The position numbers were made by a program, and so were the translations under genes. A DNA stretch of 64,000 nucleotides from Bacteroidota bacterium (GTDB lineage Bacteria > Bacteroidota > Bacteroidia > Flavobacteriales > Flavobacteriaceae), in contig JAHJTN010000010.1 in NCBI GenBank assembly GCA_018829465.1, positions 1-64,000 on the forward strand. The letters are read 5' to 3'. The notes beneath the pieces were generated by a model. It worked only from the letters and a program-made list of their open reading frames with translations, did not search any database and had not been told where the DNA came from. Below, one piece after another: positions 1-7,912 of this stretch (position 1 is the first letter of the stretch; every line of letters begins with the position of its first letter).

Positions 1-1
1 C

Positions 2-514
2 TCCTGAAAATGCAAAGTAAACAGTAGAATAACCTAAGGAAGCGGATTTAAAAACCATAGTTCCCTTTTGTTTTTTAAAGCGGTATTCGGCACCATACGC
101 ACGGTTAGGCTCGAACATTTTACCTTCTTTCAAAAAAAACACACAGGGCACACCGCATATGTCATCAATATTGGTAACCTTAAAACGGATCGTTATGGAG
201 TCGGATTGTTCGTTCCACTCTCTTCTTTCCACATTTGAAACCAATACTGGTTCGGTGGCGTAATTTAGCATAAGGGAATCCTTATAGAAAGTGTAAAATC
301 CTTGAGCAAACCTACCGCCCACGGTCAAATCGCCTTGCTCTTTGAAATAAAACCTTTTGTCCTTATTGAATTTAAAACAACTACTTCCATTATCTATACT
401 TACGTAGTGGCAATAATATTTTTCCGTATCTAACTTCATTTGCCCAATTGCAAAGAACGGAGAGAAGAACAAAGTAGTTATTATAAAACCCGGTAATAAT
501 ACTTTAGAAGTCAT
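2..514 (-). CDS. Exported protein of unknown function (3' end cut by window edge)
   Basis: This is an open frame of 171 codons without a stop, running off the left edge. It starts with an ATG 11 bases after the stop of the HEXXH lipoprotein gene, so the two are probably co-transcribed. The first ~24 residues form a signal peptide (MTSKVLLPGFIITTLFFSPF, then FAIGQ). The mature part is rich in aromatic residues and beta-type patterns and holds several cysteines (in YYCHY, SSCF, DDICGVPC). I do not recognise a family. It may be a periplasmic or surface partner of the upstream lipoprotein, but this rests only on gene order. Confidence 0.7.
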   Translation of the reverse strand, partial: MTSKVLLPGFIITTLFFSPFFAIGQMKLDTEKYYCHYVSIDNGSSCFKFNKDKRFYFKEQGDLTVGGRFAQGFYTFYKDSLMLNYATEPVLVSNVERREWNEQSDSITIRFKVTNIDDICGVPCVFFLKEGKMFEPNRAYGAEYRFKKQKGTMVFKSASLGYSTVYFAFSG

Positions 515-525
515 TGGAAGTTAAT

Positions 526-2175
526 TTATAAACATTTTTCACCTTTAGCATTATCCTTTCCTTCTTGTTCGTTAACAATCACTTCTTTAGCAAAATTTTG
601 AAATTCTATTGGCAAGGTACTAAAAAAGTCTGTTTTAGATACAAAGTCCCCTTTCTCATCCACTTGAAACAATCCCCCAAAGGCCATAGCATAGTAGTAA
701 TCATCATCCAAAGTACCACCTGAGCCGTTGGCGGTGTCCCATCTTTTTAAAGATGAGGCCATGGCGGTTACATAAGCTGCCATAAACTCGTGGTGAACTA
801 CTCCACCTTTTTGAATATCAATTCCTTTTGCTTCTGCAAAATCTCGTAGATTTTTTGAAAAATCCAAATCGTTGTATCCCAAGTAAACAAAATAAGCGTG
901 TAGAGACTCGTGAATCAATGTCCTTGCCATAGAAAGCTTGGTTGTTTTTTTTGCATATGTTTCCGATATAGTTGTTGTCAAAACATATCTGTTTTTTGAA
1001 GCGTCCCACTTTCTTGAAACGCCAGTTTCGCCATTAGCACTACTTAAAGAACCAACCTGTATTACATAATCATATTCTCTGGAAGCATTAAACACAGAGA
1101 GGATAAACTCCGCAAGCGTGGCCGGTTGTTCAAAATCTTGTAAATTAAGTAAATCTATGACCGAAGCCTCCTGAAATATCTCAGGTTTCAAGGGGTCGTT
1201 TACGAAACGGGTCAAGCCCATAAGGGCATCAAAAACACAGGGGTGTTCTTCTCGCATTTGTTTTTTGTCAACTATCAACTGATAATCGGGTTTTTCGGTC
1301 GGTCTTTCTTTTAGATATCGTATAATGCTACCCGAATAGTCTGACTCCCCATACCTATACGCATCTTTGTCATAACTGCCATTGGTACCGCCAAAACCGC
1401 TGCGTTCTACCCAAACCCACTCCGTAGAAGAGCCGTCGTATTGGGTGTTTTGGTACTCCCAAGTGCCATTACTGCGGTTCATATACCAATCGGTGTAATA
1501 AGAGGTGGTCAGCGATACCCAACCGCCACCGCCACCACCACATCCACCGCTTGAGCCACCCCCCTGACGATTAAATGTTAACATACAGTCAAGTGAATCT
1601 GTACAACCTGCTCCGCCAATAGGAGCTTTTTGCATACATTGTTGCGGGATTACGGGCAAGCCGTCTATGCTTTCAGCAATATCTACCACAGTTGACACAT
1701 CTTCACCACCTCGGATAAAACGCATCAGAGACAATTTTCCTTTCATATCGTAAAGATAATTAATTCCGGTAAAATTGCTGAGCGAAAGATAACCGGGTTG
1801 CAGATTCTCAGCTTCCGTATAACTTACAAAGCGCGACAAACAATAATGCGGCTCACCTTGTTGATCGACAAAAGCCAATAAAGTAAAATTCTCCCTACCG
1901 CCAATGCCTTTTTCTGTTTGATACCCCACTTGCCGGCTCATTTTAAATTCATACCAATCAACGGATTCAAATGCATGAACTTCGTAATTTTGCCATTGAA
2001 CCATCAGATTGCCTTTCATTAAGCCTAAAGAATCACTAAAACTTTCCCAAGAAAAATTGTTTTGAACAACCTCAACTGGCGAAAGATTAATGCGATTGTC
2101 AACAGCGGTATTAAGTTGATCTTGCTCACAACTAAAGAAAAACAGAAGAACGAATAGGAAGTAAATTCTTTTCAT
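526..2175 (-). CDS. Glycine-rich exported lipoprotein with HEXXH metallopeptidase-like motif
   Basis: This is a 549-residue lipoprotein. The signal peptide ends in a lipobox (FFFSC) with the lipidated cysteine at residue 16, followed by acidic residues (CEQDQ) that could favour surface export, as in known flavobacterial lipoprotein export signals. A Gly/Ser/Cys-rich linker lies at about residues 205-218, followed by a Trp/Tyr/Asn-rich stretch. The C-terminal part has HESLH at residues 422-426, inside a helix-like TLIHESLHAYF, and a second HHE at 461-463 that could supply a third metal ligand. This pattern suggests a zinc metallopeptidase-like fold, but I cannot name the family and activity is unproven. 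The product ends in cysteine (GEKCL). It is the first gene of a likely two-gene unit. Confidence 0.8.
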   Translation of the reverse strand: MKRIYFLFVLLFFFSCEQDQLNTAVDNRINLSPVEVVQNNFSWESFSDSLGLMKGNLMVQWQNYEVHAFESVDWYEFKMSRQVGYQTEKGIGGRENFTLLAFVDQQGEPHYCLSRFVSYTEAENLQPGYLSLSNFTGINYLYDMKGKLSLMRFIRGGEDVSTVVDIAESIDGLPVIPQQCMQKAPIGGAGCTDSLDCMLTFNRQGGGSSGGCGGGGGGWVSLTTSYYTDWYMNRSNGTWEYQNTQYDGSSTEWVWVERSGFGGTNGSYDKDAYRYGESDYSGSIIRYLKERPTEKPDYQLIVDKKQMREEHPCVFDALMGLTRFVNDPLKPEIFQEASVIDLLNLQDFEQPATLAEFILSVFNASREYDYVIQVGSLSSANGETGVSRKWDASKNRYVLTTTISETYAKKTTKLSMARTLIHESLHAYFVYLGYNDLDFSKNLRDFAEAKGIDIQKGGVVHHEFMAAYVTAMASSLKRWDTANGSGGTLDDDYYYAMAFGGLFQVDEKGDFVSKTDFFSTLPIEFQNFAKEVIVNEQEGKDNAKGEKCL

Positions 2176-2193
2176 TTTAATAAAATTTTAACA

Positions 2194-2220
2194 CAAATTT
2201 ACCCCCCCATTTATATGCAA
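2194..2220 (-). promoter_or_regulatory. Candidate promoter of the HEXXH lipoprotein gene, with G7 spacer tract
   Basis: On the minus strand a -7 box TAAATTTG (2194-2201) matches TAnnTTTG, and a TTG (2218-2220) lies 16 bases upstream, shorter than the 19-21 seen at other promoters here. The spacer contains seven consecutive G (2202-2208) right against the -7 box. Predicted transcription would start about 10-15 bases before the ATG. Confidence 0.5.
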
Positions 2221-2289
2221 ATATTTAATGTTAACAAATAGTTAATTTTATTTGATTTTAAGAATCAAACGGAAAAATGAATCGTACGC

Positions 2290-2321
2290 TTGTAAAATCT
2301 AAAGGAAATGCAGTATATTTG
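2290..2321 (+). promoter_or_regulatory. rplS promoter
   Basis: TTG at 2290-2292 and TATATTTG at 2314-2321 are separated by 21 bases, which fits the Bacteroidota sigma-A consensus (TTG, ~19-21 bp, TAnnTTTG). The predicted leader to the rplS ATG is about 65 bases. Confidence 0.75.
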
Positions 2322-2393
2322 CAACCGTTTTGAACCAACCTCTGACGAAATGCGTGTATGTTGCTTTGAATCAAACTTTTAAAACAATTTACC

Positions 2394-2744
2394 ATGGAAC
2401 CCTTAATCCAATACGTACAAGACGAACTCATCCAAAAGAAAGATTTCCCGTCTTTCAATGCAGGTGATACCATTACCGTTTATTACGAAATTAAAGAAGG
2501 TGAAAAAACGCGTACGCAGTTTTTTAAAGGTGTCGTTATCCAAGTAAACGGAAGTGGCGCTACCAAAACTTTTACCATTCGTAAAATGTCGGGCACCGTT
2601 GGTGTGGAAAGAATTTTCCCACTTAATATGCCTTCCCTTCAAAAAATTGAAATTAACAAACGCGGCAAAGTCAGACGTTCTCGTATCTACTACTTTAGAG
2701 GTCTTACCGGTAAAAAAGCCCGTATCAAAGAAAAGAGAAACTAA
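2394..2744 (+). CDS. rplS: 50S ribosomal protein L19
   Basis: The product (116 residues, usual length for L19) lies at the interface of the 30S and 50S subunits. The family is recognised from GDTITVYYEIKEG near residue 25, the GVVIQVNG segment and the C-terminal RRSRIYYFRGLTGKKARIKE. The gene stands alone, with a clear promoter and a perfect-stem terminator, rather than in the rpsP-rimM-trmD-rplS operon found in many bacteria. The start ATG is preceded by an A-rich leader. Confidence 0.97.
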   Translation: MEPLIQYVQDELIQKKDFPSFNAGDTITVYYEIKEGEKTRTQFFKGVVIQVNGSGATKTFTIRKMSGTVGVERIFPLNMPSLQKIEINKRGKVRRSRIYYFRGLTGKKARIKEKRN

Positions 2745-2756
2745 TTTTCTGCTTAG

Positions 2757-2785
2757 AGTCCCGCCCACCGCGGGACTTTTTCTTT
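2757..2785 (+). terminator. rplS rho-independent terminator
   Basis: A perfect 8-bp stem, AGTCCCGC (2757-2764) with GCGGGACT (2770-2777) and loop CCACC, is followed by a T-rich tract. It begins 12 bases after the rplS stop. Confidence 0.9.
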
Positions 2786-2867
2786 ATTAACAATTGTTCA
2801 TAACCCATGTTTATTATTGGCGGAAAAGTTAAAAAAACAGTTCTGTCAAAATGAAGCTATCTTGCCA

Positions 2868-2875
2868 TATCTTTG
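2868..2875 (+). promoter_or_regulatory. Candidate -7 box of the structured RNA gene
   Basis: TATCTTTG matches TAnnTTTG exactly. The upstream element is weak: a CTG at 2843-2845 stands 22 bases upstream where TTG is expected. Predicted start of transcription is about 2881-2884. Confidence 0.5.
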
Positions 2876-2881
2876 AAATAT

Positions 2882-3385
2882 CAAAACGGGGCAAGTGTTG
2901 TGTAAGCAACCAAAAAGCTTCGCCAGATAACAAGAACGTTCTTTAAAAGTTTGATAAGCGCAAGCGCATTTCTGAAAAAAGATTGTACGTAAGTGCAATT
3001 CAAAAGCAGTCTTTTCGGATAAAGTAATTTACCGAACTCCTTCGGAGGAAAAACAACCGACTCGTTTGGTTGCCATCGAGTATGCGCCCAACGTGAAACA
3101 CCGTTTCACGCATGTGTAAAACACGATAAACACTTAGGTGCTAAATTGGGTTTTAGAGTATGTTAGCTCAGCGATATCAAGCGAAGCCTGAATTCAATTT
3201 GTGCGAAAAGTAAACATCGAAAGATGCAAACCACACCGCACGAATCCAAAAATTCGGGTCAAACAATTCTGAAAGTCCGTACGATCACAACTGGCAGCAA
3301 TGTCCGGATATGTTCGGAAGGCTCTAAGAAAAGTTTGGAAGCCATATCAAAAACATGGAAACATGATTTGGTGTGGCTTTTTTCA
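2882..3385 (+). ncRNA. Candidate long structured non-coding RNA (unknown family)
   Basis: About 500 bases without a credible protein hold a chain of compact helices. These include CGTGAAAC/GTTTCACG (3092-3110), ATTGTAC-GTAA-GTGCAAT (2982-2999), CATC-GAAA-GATG (3215-3226), GTGT/ACAC (3114-3124), CGAAT/ATTCG (3241-3256), CTCC/GGAG (3037-3047) and CTAAA/TTTAG (3141-3156). The CAACC/GGTTG hairpin (3054-3072) has ACTCG in its loop (3060-3064), which can pair with CGAGT at 3077-3081, giving an H-type pseudoknot. A -7 box precedes the region and a strong terminator ends it. I looked for signatures of tmRNA (tRNA-like ends, tag frame), RNase P RNA (GAGGAAAGTCCGG), SRP RNA, 6S RNA and group II domain V and found none. 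Ends are inferred. Alternatively it is a very long leader of tilS. Confidence 0.6.
3339..3384 (+). terminator. Terminator ending the structured RNA
   Basis: A long stem with a GAAA tetraloop (3358-3361) is closed by AAGCCA/TGGCTT; the left arm is 3339-3357 and the right arm 3362-3379. Three base pairs are G-U/T-G wobbles and one small internal loop occurs at 3352-3353/3366. A T6 tract (3378-3383) follows. The tract exists only on the plus strand, which fixes the direction of transcription. Confidence 0.85.
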
Positions 3386-3465
3386 TTTATGTCTTTTTGA
3401 AATATTTACCCGGGCGTCAATGAGGTGTGTGAATATTTGTATTTTTACACTCCTATTTGTGCAAC

Positions 3466-4779
3466 ATGCAACAAACATTTAACGATGTACTTGAACGGCG
3501 TTTTTCTTTTTTAAAAGAAAAAAAACTTTTGGTAGCCGTAAGCGGAGGCGTTGACAGCATGACTCTTGTTCAATTGTTGTTGATACACGCCTACGAAATT
3601 ACCATCGCTCATGTCAACTTTGGCTTGCGCGGCAGCGCATCCGACCAAGACGAAGCCTTCGTAACATCCTTTGCAAAAAAACACCACATTCCTTGTTTTA
3701 GTAAACGTTTTGATACGATTTCTTACAAAAAACAACACAAACTTTCTACACAGGAAGCCGCGCGCCAACTCAGGTACCAATGGTTTGACGAACTCCGTAA
3801 AGCACATGGTTTTGATTTTGTTCTCACCGCTCATCATCTGGATGACAGCCTGGAAACTTTTTTGATGAACCTCAGCCGTGGAACCGGTTTGGACGGCTTA
3901 TTGGGCATTCCGGAGCAGAATGAATATATCGTTCGACCAATGCTTCGCTTTAGCAAAGCAGAAATTATAGATTTTGCCAAGGCCCATCATCTCGAATGGC
4001 GAGAAGACAGCAGCAACCAAACAGACGACTACCTGCGCAATAAGATTCGCCATCAGATAATTCCACACCTCAAATCGTTGCATCCTACTTTTGAAAACAA
4101 TTTTTTAAATACTTTAGACAAACTTGGTTTGCATGCACAACTTTTAGAAATCGAAGTCGGAAAATTTAAAAACCAACACTTTCAAACGCTTCAAAAGCAT
4201 ATTGAAATTCCAGTGAATAAACTAATGGAATTGAAGCCTTTACCCTTATTTTTGCACCAATTATTCAAACCTTACGGTTTTAAAGATTTTGAGACTTTGC
4301 AACATTTGCTACAAGCCCAAACGGGAAAAGTGGTGCTTTCCGAAACACACCAATTGACAAAAAACAGAGGTGTTTTGATATTGAAAAAGCGAGAAGAAGA
4401 AACTTCAAAATTAGAATTTACCATACACGAGCACTTAACCGCTATCAACGATCCTATATCCTTAGCTATAAATCACAACCCTGTGAAATGTGAAAAGACC
4501 GAGAATACTGCTATAATTGATAAGAAAACTATAAAATTCCCACTAATACTTCGCAAATGGCAAAAAGGCGATTATTTTTATCCCACCGGAATGCAAGGCA
4601 AGAAAAAATTGAGTAAATATTTTAAAGATGAAAAACTCAGTTTGCCTGAAAAAGAAAACATTTGGCTACTCTGCAATGAAGGACAAATTGTTTGGATTGT
4701 CGGCATGCGTGCCGACCGTCGTTTTGCTGCGAATGAAAACTCAAATCATGTTATACAAATTACATACGAGCCCGCTTAG
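3466..4779 (+). CDS. tilS: tRNA(Ile)-lysidine synthase
   Basis: TilS attaches lysine to C34 of tRNA-Ile(CAU), using ATP, so that the tRNA reads AUA codons. The N-terminal PP-loop ATPase motif SGGVDS is at residues 26-31. HHLDDSLETFLMNLSRGTGLDGL is typical of the family's catalytic domain, and the C-terminal substrate-binding part contains the KWQKGDYFYPTGMQGKKKLSKY pattern in consecutive segments. I chose the ATG at 3466 over an in-frame TTG nine bases earlier because it gives the usual N-terminus (MQQTFNDVL). No exact -7 box was found in the 80 bases between the RNA terminator and this start. The stop is followed after one base by the dsbD-like ATG, so the two genes are coupled. Confidence 0.95.
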   Translation: MQQTFNDVLERRFSFLKEKKLLVAVSGGVDSMTLVQLLLIHAYEITIAHVNFGLRGSASDQDEAFVTSFAKKHHIPCFSKRFDTISYKKQHKLSTQEAARQLRYQWFDELRKAHGFDFVLTAHHLDDSLETFLMNLSRGTGLDGLLGIPEQNEYIVRPMLRFSKAEIIDFAKAHHLEWREDSSNQTDDYLRNKIRHQIIPHLKSLHPTFENNFLNTLDKLGLHAQLLEIEVGKFKNQHFQTLQKHIEIPVNKLMELKPLPLFLHQLFKPYGFKDFETLQHLLQAQTGKVVLSETHQLTKNRGVLILKKREEETSKLEFTIHEHLTAINDPISLAINHNPVKCEKTENTAIIDKKTIKFPLILRKWQKGDYFYPTGMQGKKKLSKYFKDEKLSLPEKENIWLLCNEGQIVWIVGMRADRRFAANENSNHVIQITYEPA

Positions 4780-4780
4780 A

Positions 4781-6787
4781 ATGAAAAAAAACTTATTTAT
4801 AACTATCCTTTTTCTGGTTTTCAACCTTGTTGGTTTTTCTCAAATACTAGATCCAATTGATTGGTCTGCCAAAGCACAGAAAACAGCTGAAGATACCTAT
4901 GAAATCCAAATCAAAGCCCGTTTGGATCCGCACTGGCATTTGTATTCGCAACACGTAGCCTCCGGCGGCCCTATTCCTACACAGTTTGACTTTACCGACG
5001 CAGAAGAAAATTATACCCTTGTGGGAGAAACTTTAGAGCCCGAAGGGATTGAAAATTACGACGGCGTGTTTGAAATGGACATCAAGTATTTTGAAACAGA
5101 AGCTGTATTCACTCAAAAAATAACATTGATAAACCCCGATTTGTCGGCCATCCGAGTAGATGTCACCTATATGGTTTGCGACGACACACGCTGCTTGCCT
5201 CCTACCACGGAAACGTATGAAATTCCCCTAGATGGAAGCCCTGCTTCAGAAATAATCGCCGAAGCAACAGAAGAAACCGCAAACGGACTCAATCAAATTT
5301 TCCAAAACCAACTACCCGTCAACAATCTATCAGGCAGCATAAAAGACACTGTAAACCAAAAACCGATGCCCGATTCAAGCAACAGCTTGTGGTCTATTTT
5401 TATCATTGCATTTCTGTCGGGTTTTGCGGCCTTGCTGACCCCTTGTGTGTTTCCAATGATTCCATTAACCGTCAGCTATTTTACCAAACAAAATGCCGGA
5501 AACAGGGCTTCCAGTATTCGAGACGCTGTTTTTTATGGCTTGAGCATTGTCTTTATATATGTATTACTGGGCACCTTGGTCACCGCTATTTTTGGCGCAG
5601 ACGTTTTAAATGTGATTTCTACAAATGTGTGGTTTAACCTCGCCTTTTTTGTGCTGTTGGTTGTTTTTGCCATTTCCTTTTTAGGTGCTTTTGAGATTGT
5701 TTTGCCCAGTTCTTGGGCCAACATGGCCGATCGGCAAGCAGACAAACGCGGGCTCATCGGTATTTTGTTTATGGCCTTGGCCTTGGCCATTGTTTCTTTC
5801 TCTTGCACCGGCCCTATTGTTGGCACGCTACTGGTACAAGCCGCCACGCAGGGAGGTTGGTCACCGGCCGTGGGCATGCTGGGTTTTTCTTCCGCTTTGG
5901 CCTTGCCTTTTATGCTGTTTGCCATGTTCCCAAATTGGCTGCAATCACTACCAAAATCTGGTGGTTGGATGCAAACCGTGAAAGTTACATTGGGCTTTTT
6001 GGAACTTGCACTTGCATTTAAATTTTTGTCAAATGCAGATTTGGTTTTGCAACTTCACTACTTGGAAAGAGAGGTCTTTTTGGCCATTTGGGTTGCAATT
6101 TTCGGCACTTTGAGTTTGTATTTATTAGGCGCGATAAAACTCTCGCACGACAGTCCGTCAACCGGCATATCAACCGGTCGCTTGGGCTTTGGACTTCTAA
6201 ATCTGGCATTTACGATTTACTTGATTCCCGGTCTTTGGGGCGCACCTTTGAAAATCATTAGCGGGTTTCCGCCACCGCTTACGTATAGCGAATCGCCAAC
6301 CGGAATTGGAACAAGTTCGGTTCTTTTAGAAGAAGCCACAGAAAAAGGCATGTCTCTCGGTCCGCACGGCATCAAACTGTTCAAAGATTACGATTTGGCG
6401 ATGGCCTACGCACAAAAGGTAAATAAACCCTTGATGATAGACTTTACCGGACATGCATGCGTGAACTGTAGGAAAATGGAAGATTACGTTTGGTCTAAAC
6501 CTTCCATTTTAAAACGCTTAAAAGAAGAAATTGTACTGGTATCGCTCTACGTGGACGACCAACGCGCACTACCCGAAAACGAACAATTGGTATCAGCCGC
6601 TACGGGCAAAAAAATCAAAACCATCGGAAACAAATGGTCAGCATTTCAAATCACGAAATATCAAACCAACGCACAACCCTATTACGTTTTGGTAAACAGC
6701 GTTGGCGATATACTCAATGCACCGATTGGATATGTGGACGCAGAGGTTTTTGAAAATTGGCTCAAGGAGGGCATCTCGGCTTATTAA
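4781..6787 (+). CDS. dsbD: DsbD-like thiol:disulfide interchange protein
   Basis: The product (668 residues) carries electrons from cytoplasmic thioredoxin across the inner membrane to periplasmic thiol proteins. The layout is that of full-length DsbD: a signal peptide (1-20), an N-terminal beta domain with the redox pair C133/C138 (VCDDTRC), a CcdA-like membrane domain with C222 (TPCVFPMIPLT) and C342 (FSCTGPIVG), and a C-terminal thioredoxin-like domain with C560-V-N-C563. All three cysteine pairs are present. The ATG at 4781 is chosen since it begins a proper signal peptide (MKKNLFITILFLVF); longer in-frame versions overlap tilS. The stop overlaps that of rdgB on the other strand by two bases. 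Confidence 0.92.
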   Translation: MKKNLFITILFLVFNLVGFSQILDPIDWSAKAQKTAEDTYEIQIKARLDPHWHLYSQHVASGGPIPTQFDFTDAEENYTLVGETLEPEGIENYDGVFEMDIKYFETEAVFTQKITLINPDLSAIRVDVTYMVCDDTRCLPPTTETYEIPLDGSPASEIIAEATEETANGLNQIFQNQLPVNNLSGSIKDTVNQKPMPDSSNSLWSIFIIAFLSGFAALLTPCVFPMIPLTVSYFTKQNAGNRASSIRDAVFYGLSIVFIYVLLGTLVTAIFGADVLNVISTNVWFNLAFFVLLVVFAISFLGAFEIVLPSSWANMADRQADKRGLIGILFMALALAIVSFSCTGPIVGTLLVQAATQGGWSPAVGMLGFSSALALPFMLFAMFPNWLQSLPKSGGWMQTVKVTLGFLELALAFKFLSNADLVLQLHYLEREVFLAIWVAIFGTLSLYLLGAIKLSHDSPSTGISTGRLGFGLLNLAFTIYLIPGLWGAPLKIISGFPPPLTYSESPTGIGTSSVLLEEATEKGMSLGPHGIKLFKDYDLAMAYAQKVNKPLMIDFTGHACVNCRKMEDYVWSKPSILKRLKEEIVLVSLYVDDQRALPENEQLVSAATGKKIKTIGNKWSAFQITKYQTNAQPYYVLVNSVGDILNAPIGYVDAEVFENWLKEGISAY

Positions 6788-7380
6788 ATTGACCTTTCTC
6801 TTAAAAAAGAGACCATTTTCCGGATGGCAATTCCCCTGTGGCTGATGTTGCTTTTTTCTGTTGCAGCCATTTCGGCAAAAGTTTTGTTGTATCCCTCGGG
6901 TATAAAGACCGGGTCGTATCCAAAGCCATTTTCTCCCTTTGCTTTTCGGGTAATGTGACCGTGAATAATCCCTTCAAAAAAATGAGTTTCTTCGCCAATC
7001 ATCAAACAAATAACGGTTCTAAATTGCGCCTTTCTATGTGTTTCCTTACCCAATGCATCTAGCAGTTTTTGCATATTTGCCGCATCATTTTTAGAAGCTC
7101 CGGCAAAGCGAGCAGAAAAAACACCGGGTGCGCCGCCAAGTGCCTCCACTTCCAAGCCACTGTCGTCTGCAAAACAATCCGTGCCGAATTTGTTTTTTAC
7201 AAAAGAAGCTTTTAAGTGTGCGTTTCCGCTAAAAGTATCTGAGGTTTCGGGTATGTCTTCTGTGTGGCATAAATCTGCCAATGTGTTAACGACAAAGCAT
7301 CCTTCCAACAAGCGACTTATTTCAGCCGCTTTGTTCGGATTTTGAGTTGCGAACACCAGTTTGGGTAGGTTTTCATTCAT
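6784..7380 (-). CDS. rdgB: RdgB/HAM1 family XTP/dITP pyrophosphatase
   Basis: It removes non-canonical purine nucleotides (ITP, dITP, XTP) from the pool by hydrolysis to the monophosphate and pyrophosphate. Family signs are the N-terminal LVFATQNPNKAAEI, the DDSGLEVEALGGAPGVFSAR signature and the C-terminal GYDPVFIPEG and ISHRG segments, in order. The length of 198 residues is normal. I take the ATG at 7380; an in-frame ATG 15 bases upstream would deepen the overlap with rlmH from 8 to 23 bases. It overlaps the 3' end of rlmH and is likely translated from the same transcript. Confidence 0.94.
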   Translation of the reverse strand: MNENLPKLVFATQNPNKAAEISRLLEGCFVVNTLADLCHTEDIPETSDTFSGNAHLKASFVKNKFGTDCFADDSGLEVEALGGAPGVFSARFAGASKNDAANMQKLLDALGKETHRKAQFRTVICLMIGEETHFFEGIIHGHITRKAKGENGFGYDPVFIPEGYNKTFAEMAATEKSNISHRGIAIRKMVSFLRERSI

Positions 7381-7846
7381 GGTGATAGGGTTCATTGTTG
7401 AGGATGGTAAAAGCCCGATAGAGTTGTTCCGAAAAAAACAAACGCACCATTTGGTGGGAAAAAGTCATTTTGGAAAGTGAAATTTTGGCTTGTGCGCGTT
7501 GGTACAATGCTTGCGAAAAACCGTAGGGACCACCTACTACAAAACACAAATTTCGGGTACCTGCATTCATTTGTTTTTGCAACCACTCTGAAAAAGCCGG
7601 CGAAGTAAAAGTTTTTCCGTTTTCGTCCAGTAAAACAAGCGTATCTGAAGCTTGCAGTTTGTGTAAAACCTGTTGTCCTTCCAGTTCCTTCTGAACCGTT
7701 TCAGATTGCTTTTTAGTGTTTTTTAAATCCGGAATCACGATGGTTTCGAAACGAACATAGTGCTGCAATCTTTTGAAATAAATATCCAAAAGTGCACTGA
7801 GATTTTTGTCCGTCGTCTTTCCTACTAAAATCAGTGTGATTTTCAT
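7373..7846 (-). CDS. rlmH: 23S rRNA pseudouridine(1915)-N3 methyltransferase RlmH
   Basis: This SPOUT-class enzyme methylates pseudouridine 1915 in helix 69 of 23S rRNA in the assembled ribosome. It has 157 residues, the usual length. Diagnostic parts are MKITLILVGKT at the start, the LDENGKTFTSPAFSEWL region, the SAM-binding knot loop FVVGGPYGF and the C-terminal LSKMTFSHQMVRLFFSEQLYRAFTILNNEPYHHE pattern spread over two segments. The frame stays open upstream, but MKITL is the conserved start and lies at 7846. It is divergent from nadC with a 66-base gap. Confidence 0.95.
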   Translation of the reverse strand: MKITLILVGKTTDKNLSALLDIYFKRLQHYVRFETIVIPDLKNTKKQSETVQKELEGQQVLHKLQASDTLVLLDENGKTFTSPAFSEWLQKQMNAGTRNLCFVVGGPYGFSQALYQRAQAKISLSKMTFSHQMVRLFFSEQLYRAFTILNNEPYHHE

Positions 7847-7866
7847 ACCGCTAAAATATAAATAAC

Positions 7867-7898
7867 TTGAACGAACGCCGGGTATTTTCGTATTTTTG
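7867..7898 (+). promoter_or_regulatory. nadC promoter
   Basis: TTG at 7867-7869 and TATTTTTG at 7891-7898 are 21 bases apart, matching the spacing of the rplS promoter. The ATG of nadC follows the -7 box by only 14 bases, so the leader is very short. Confidence 0.7.
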
Positions 7899-7912
7899 TG
7901 TAAAAGTGTAAG

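Noticed and set aside
3268-3310. Resemblance of GAAAGTCCG to the RNase P core (GAGGAAAGTCCGG)
   Set aside because: Only part of the core matches, it is near the 3' end rather than the 5' end, and the paired conserved region and other RNase P motifs are absent.
3300-3482. 60-codon open frame in the rplS-tilS gap
   Set aside because: It runs through the terminator stem, its composition is not protein-like (Cys/Trp/His-rich without pattern) and it overlaps the tilS start. The region reads better as an RNA gene.
4628-4780. Extended N-terminus of the dsbD-like frame inside tilS
   Set aside because: The extension overlaps 150 bases of tilS, has no signal character, and the ATG at 4781 begins a proper signal peptide.
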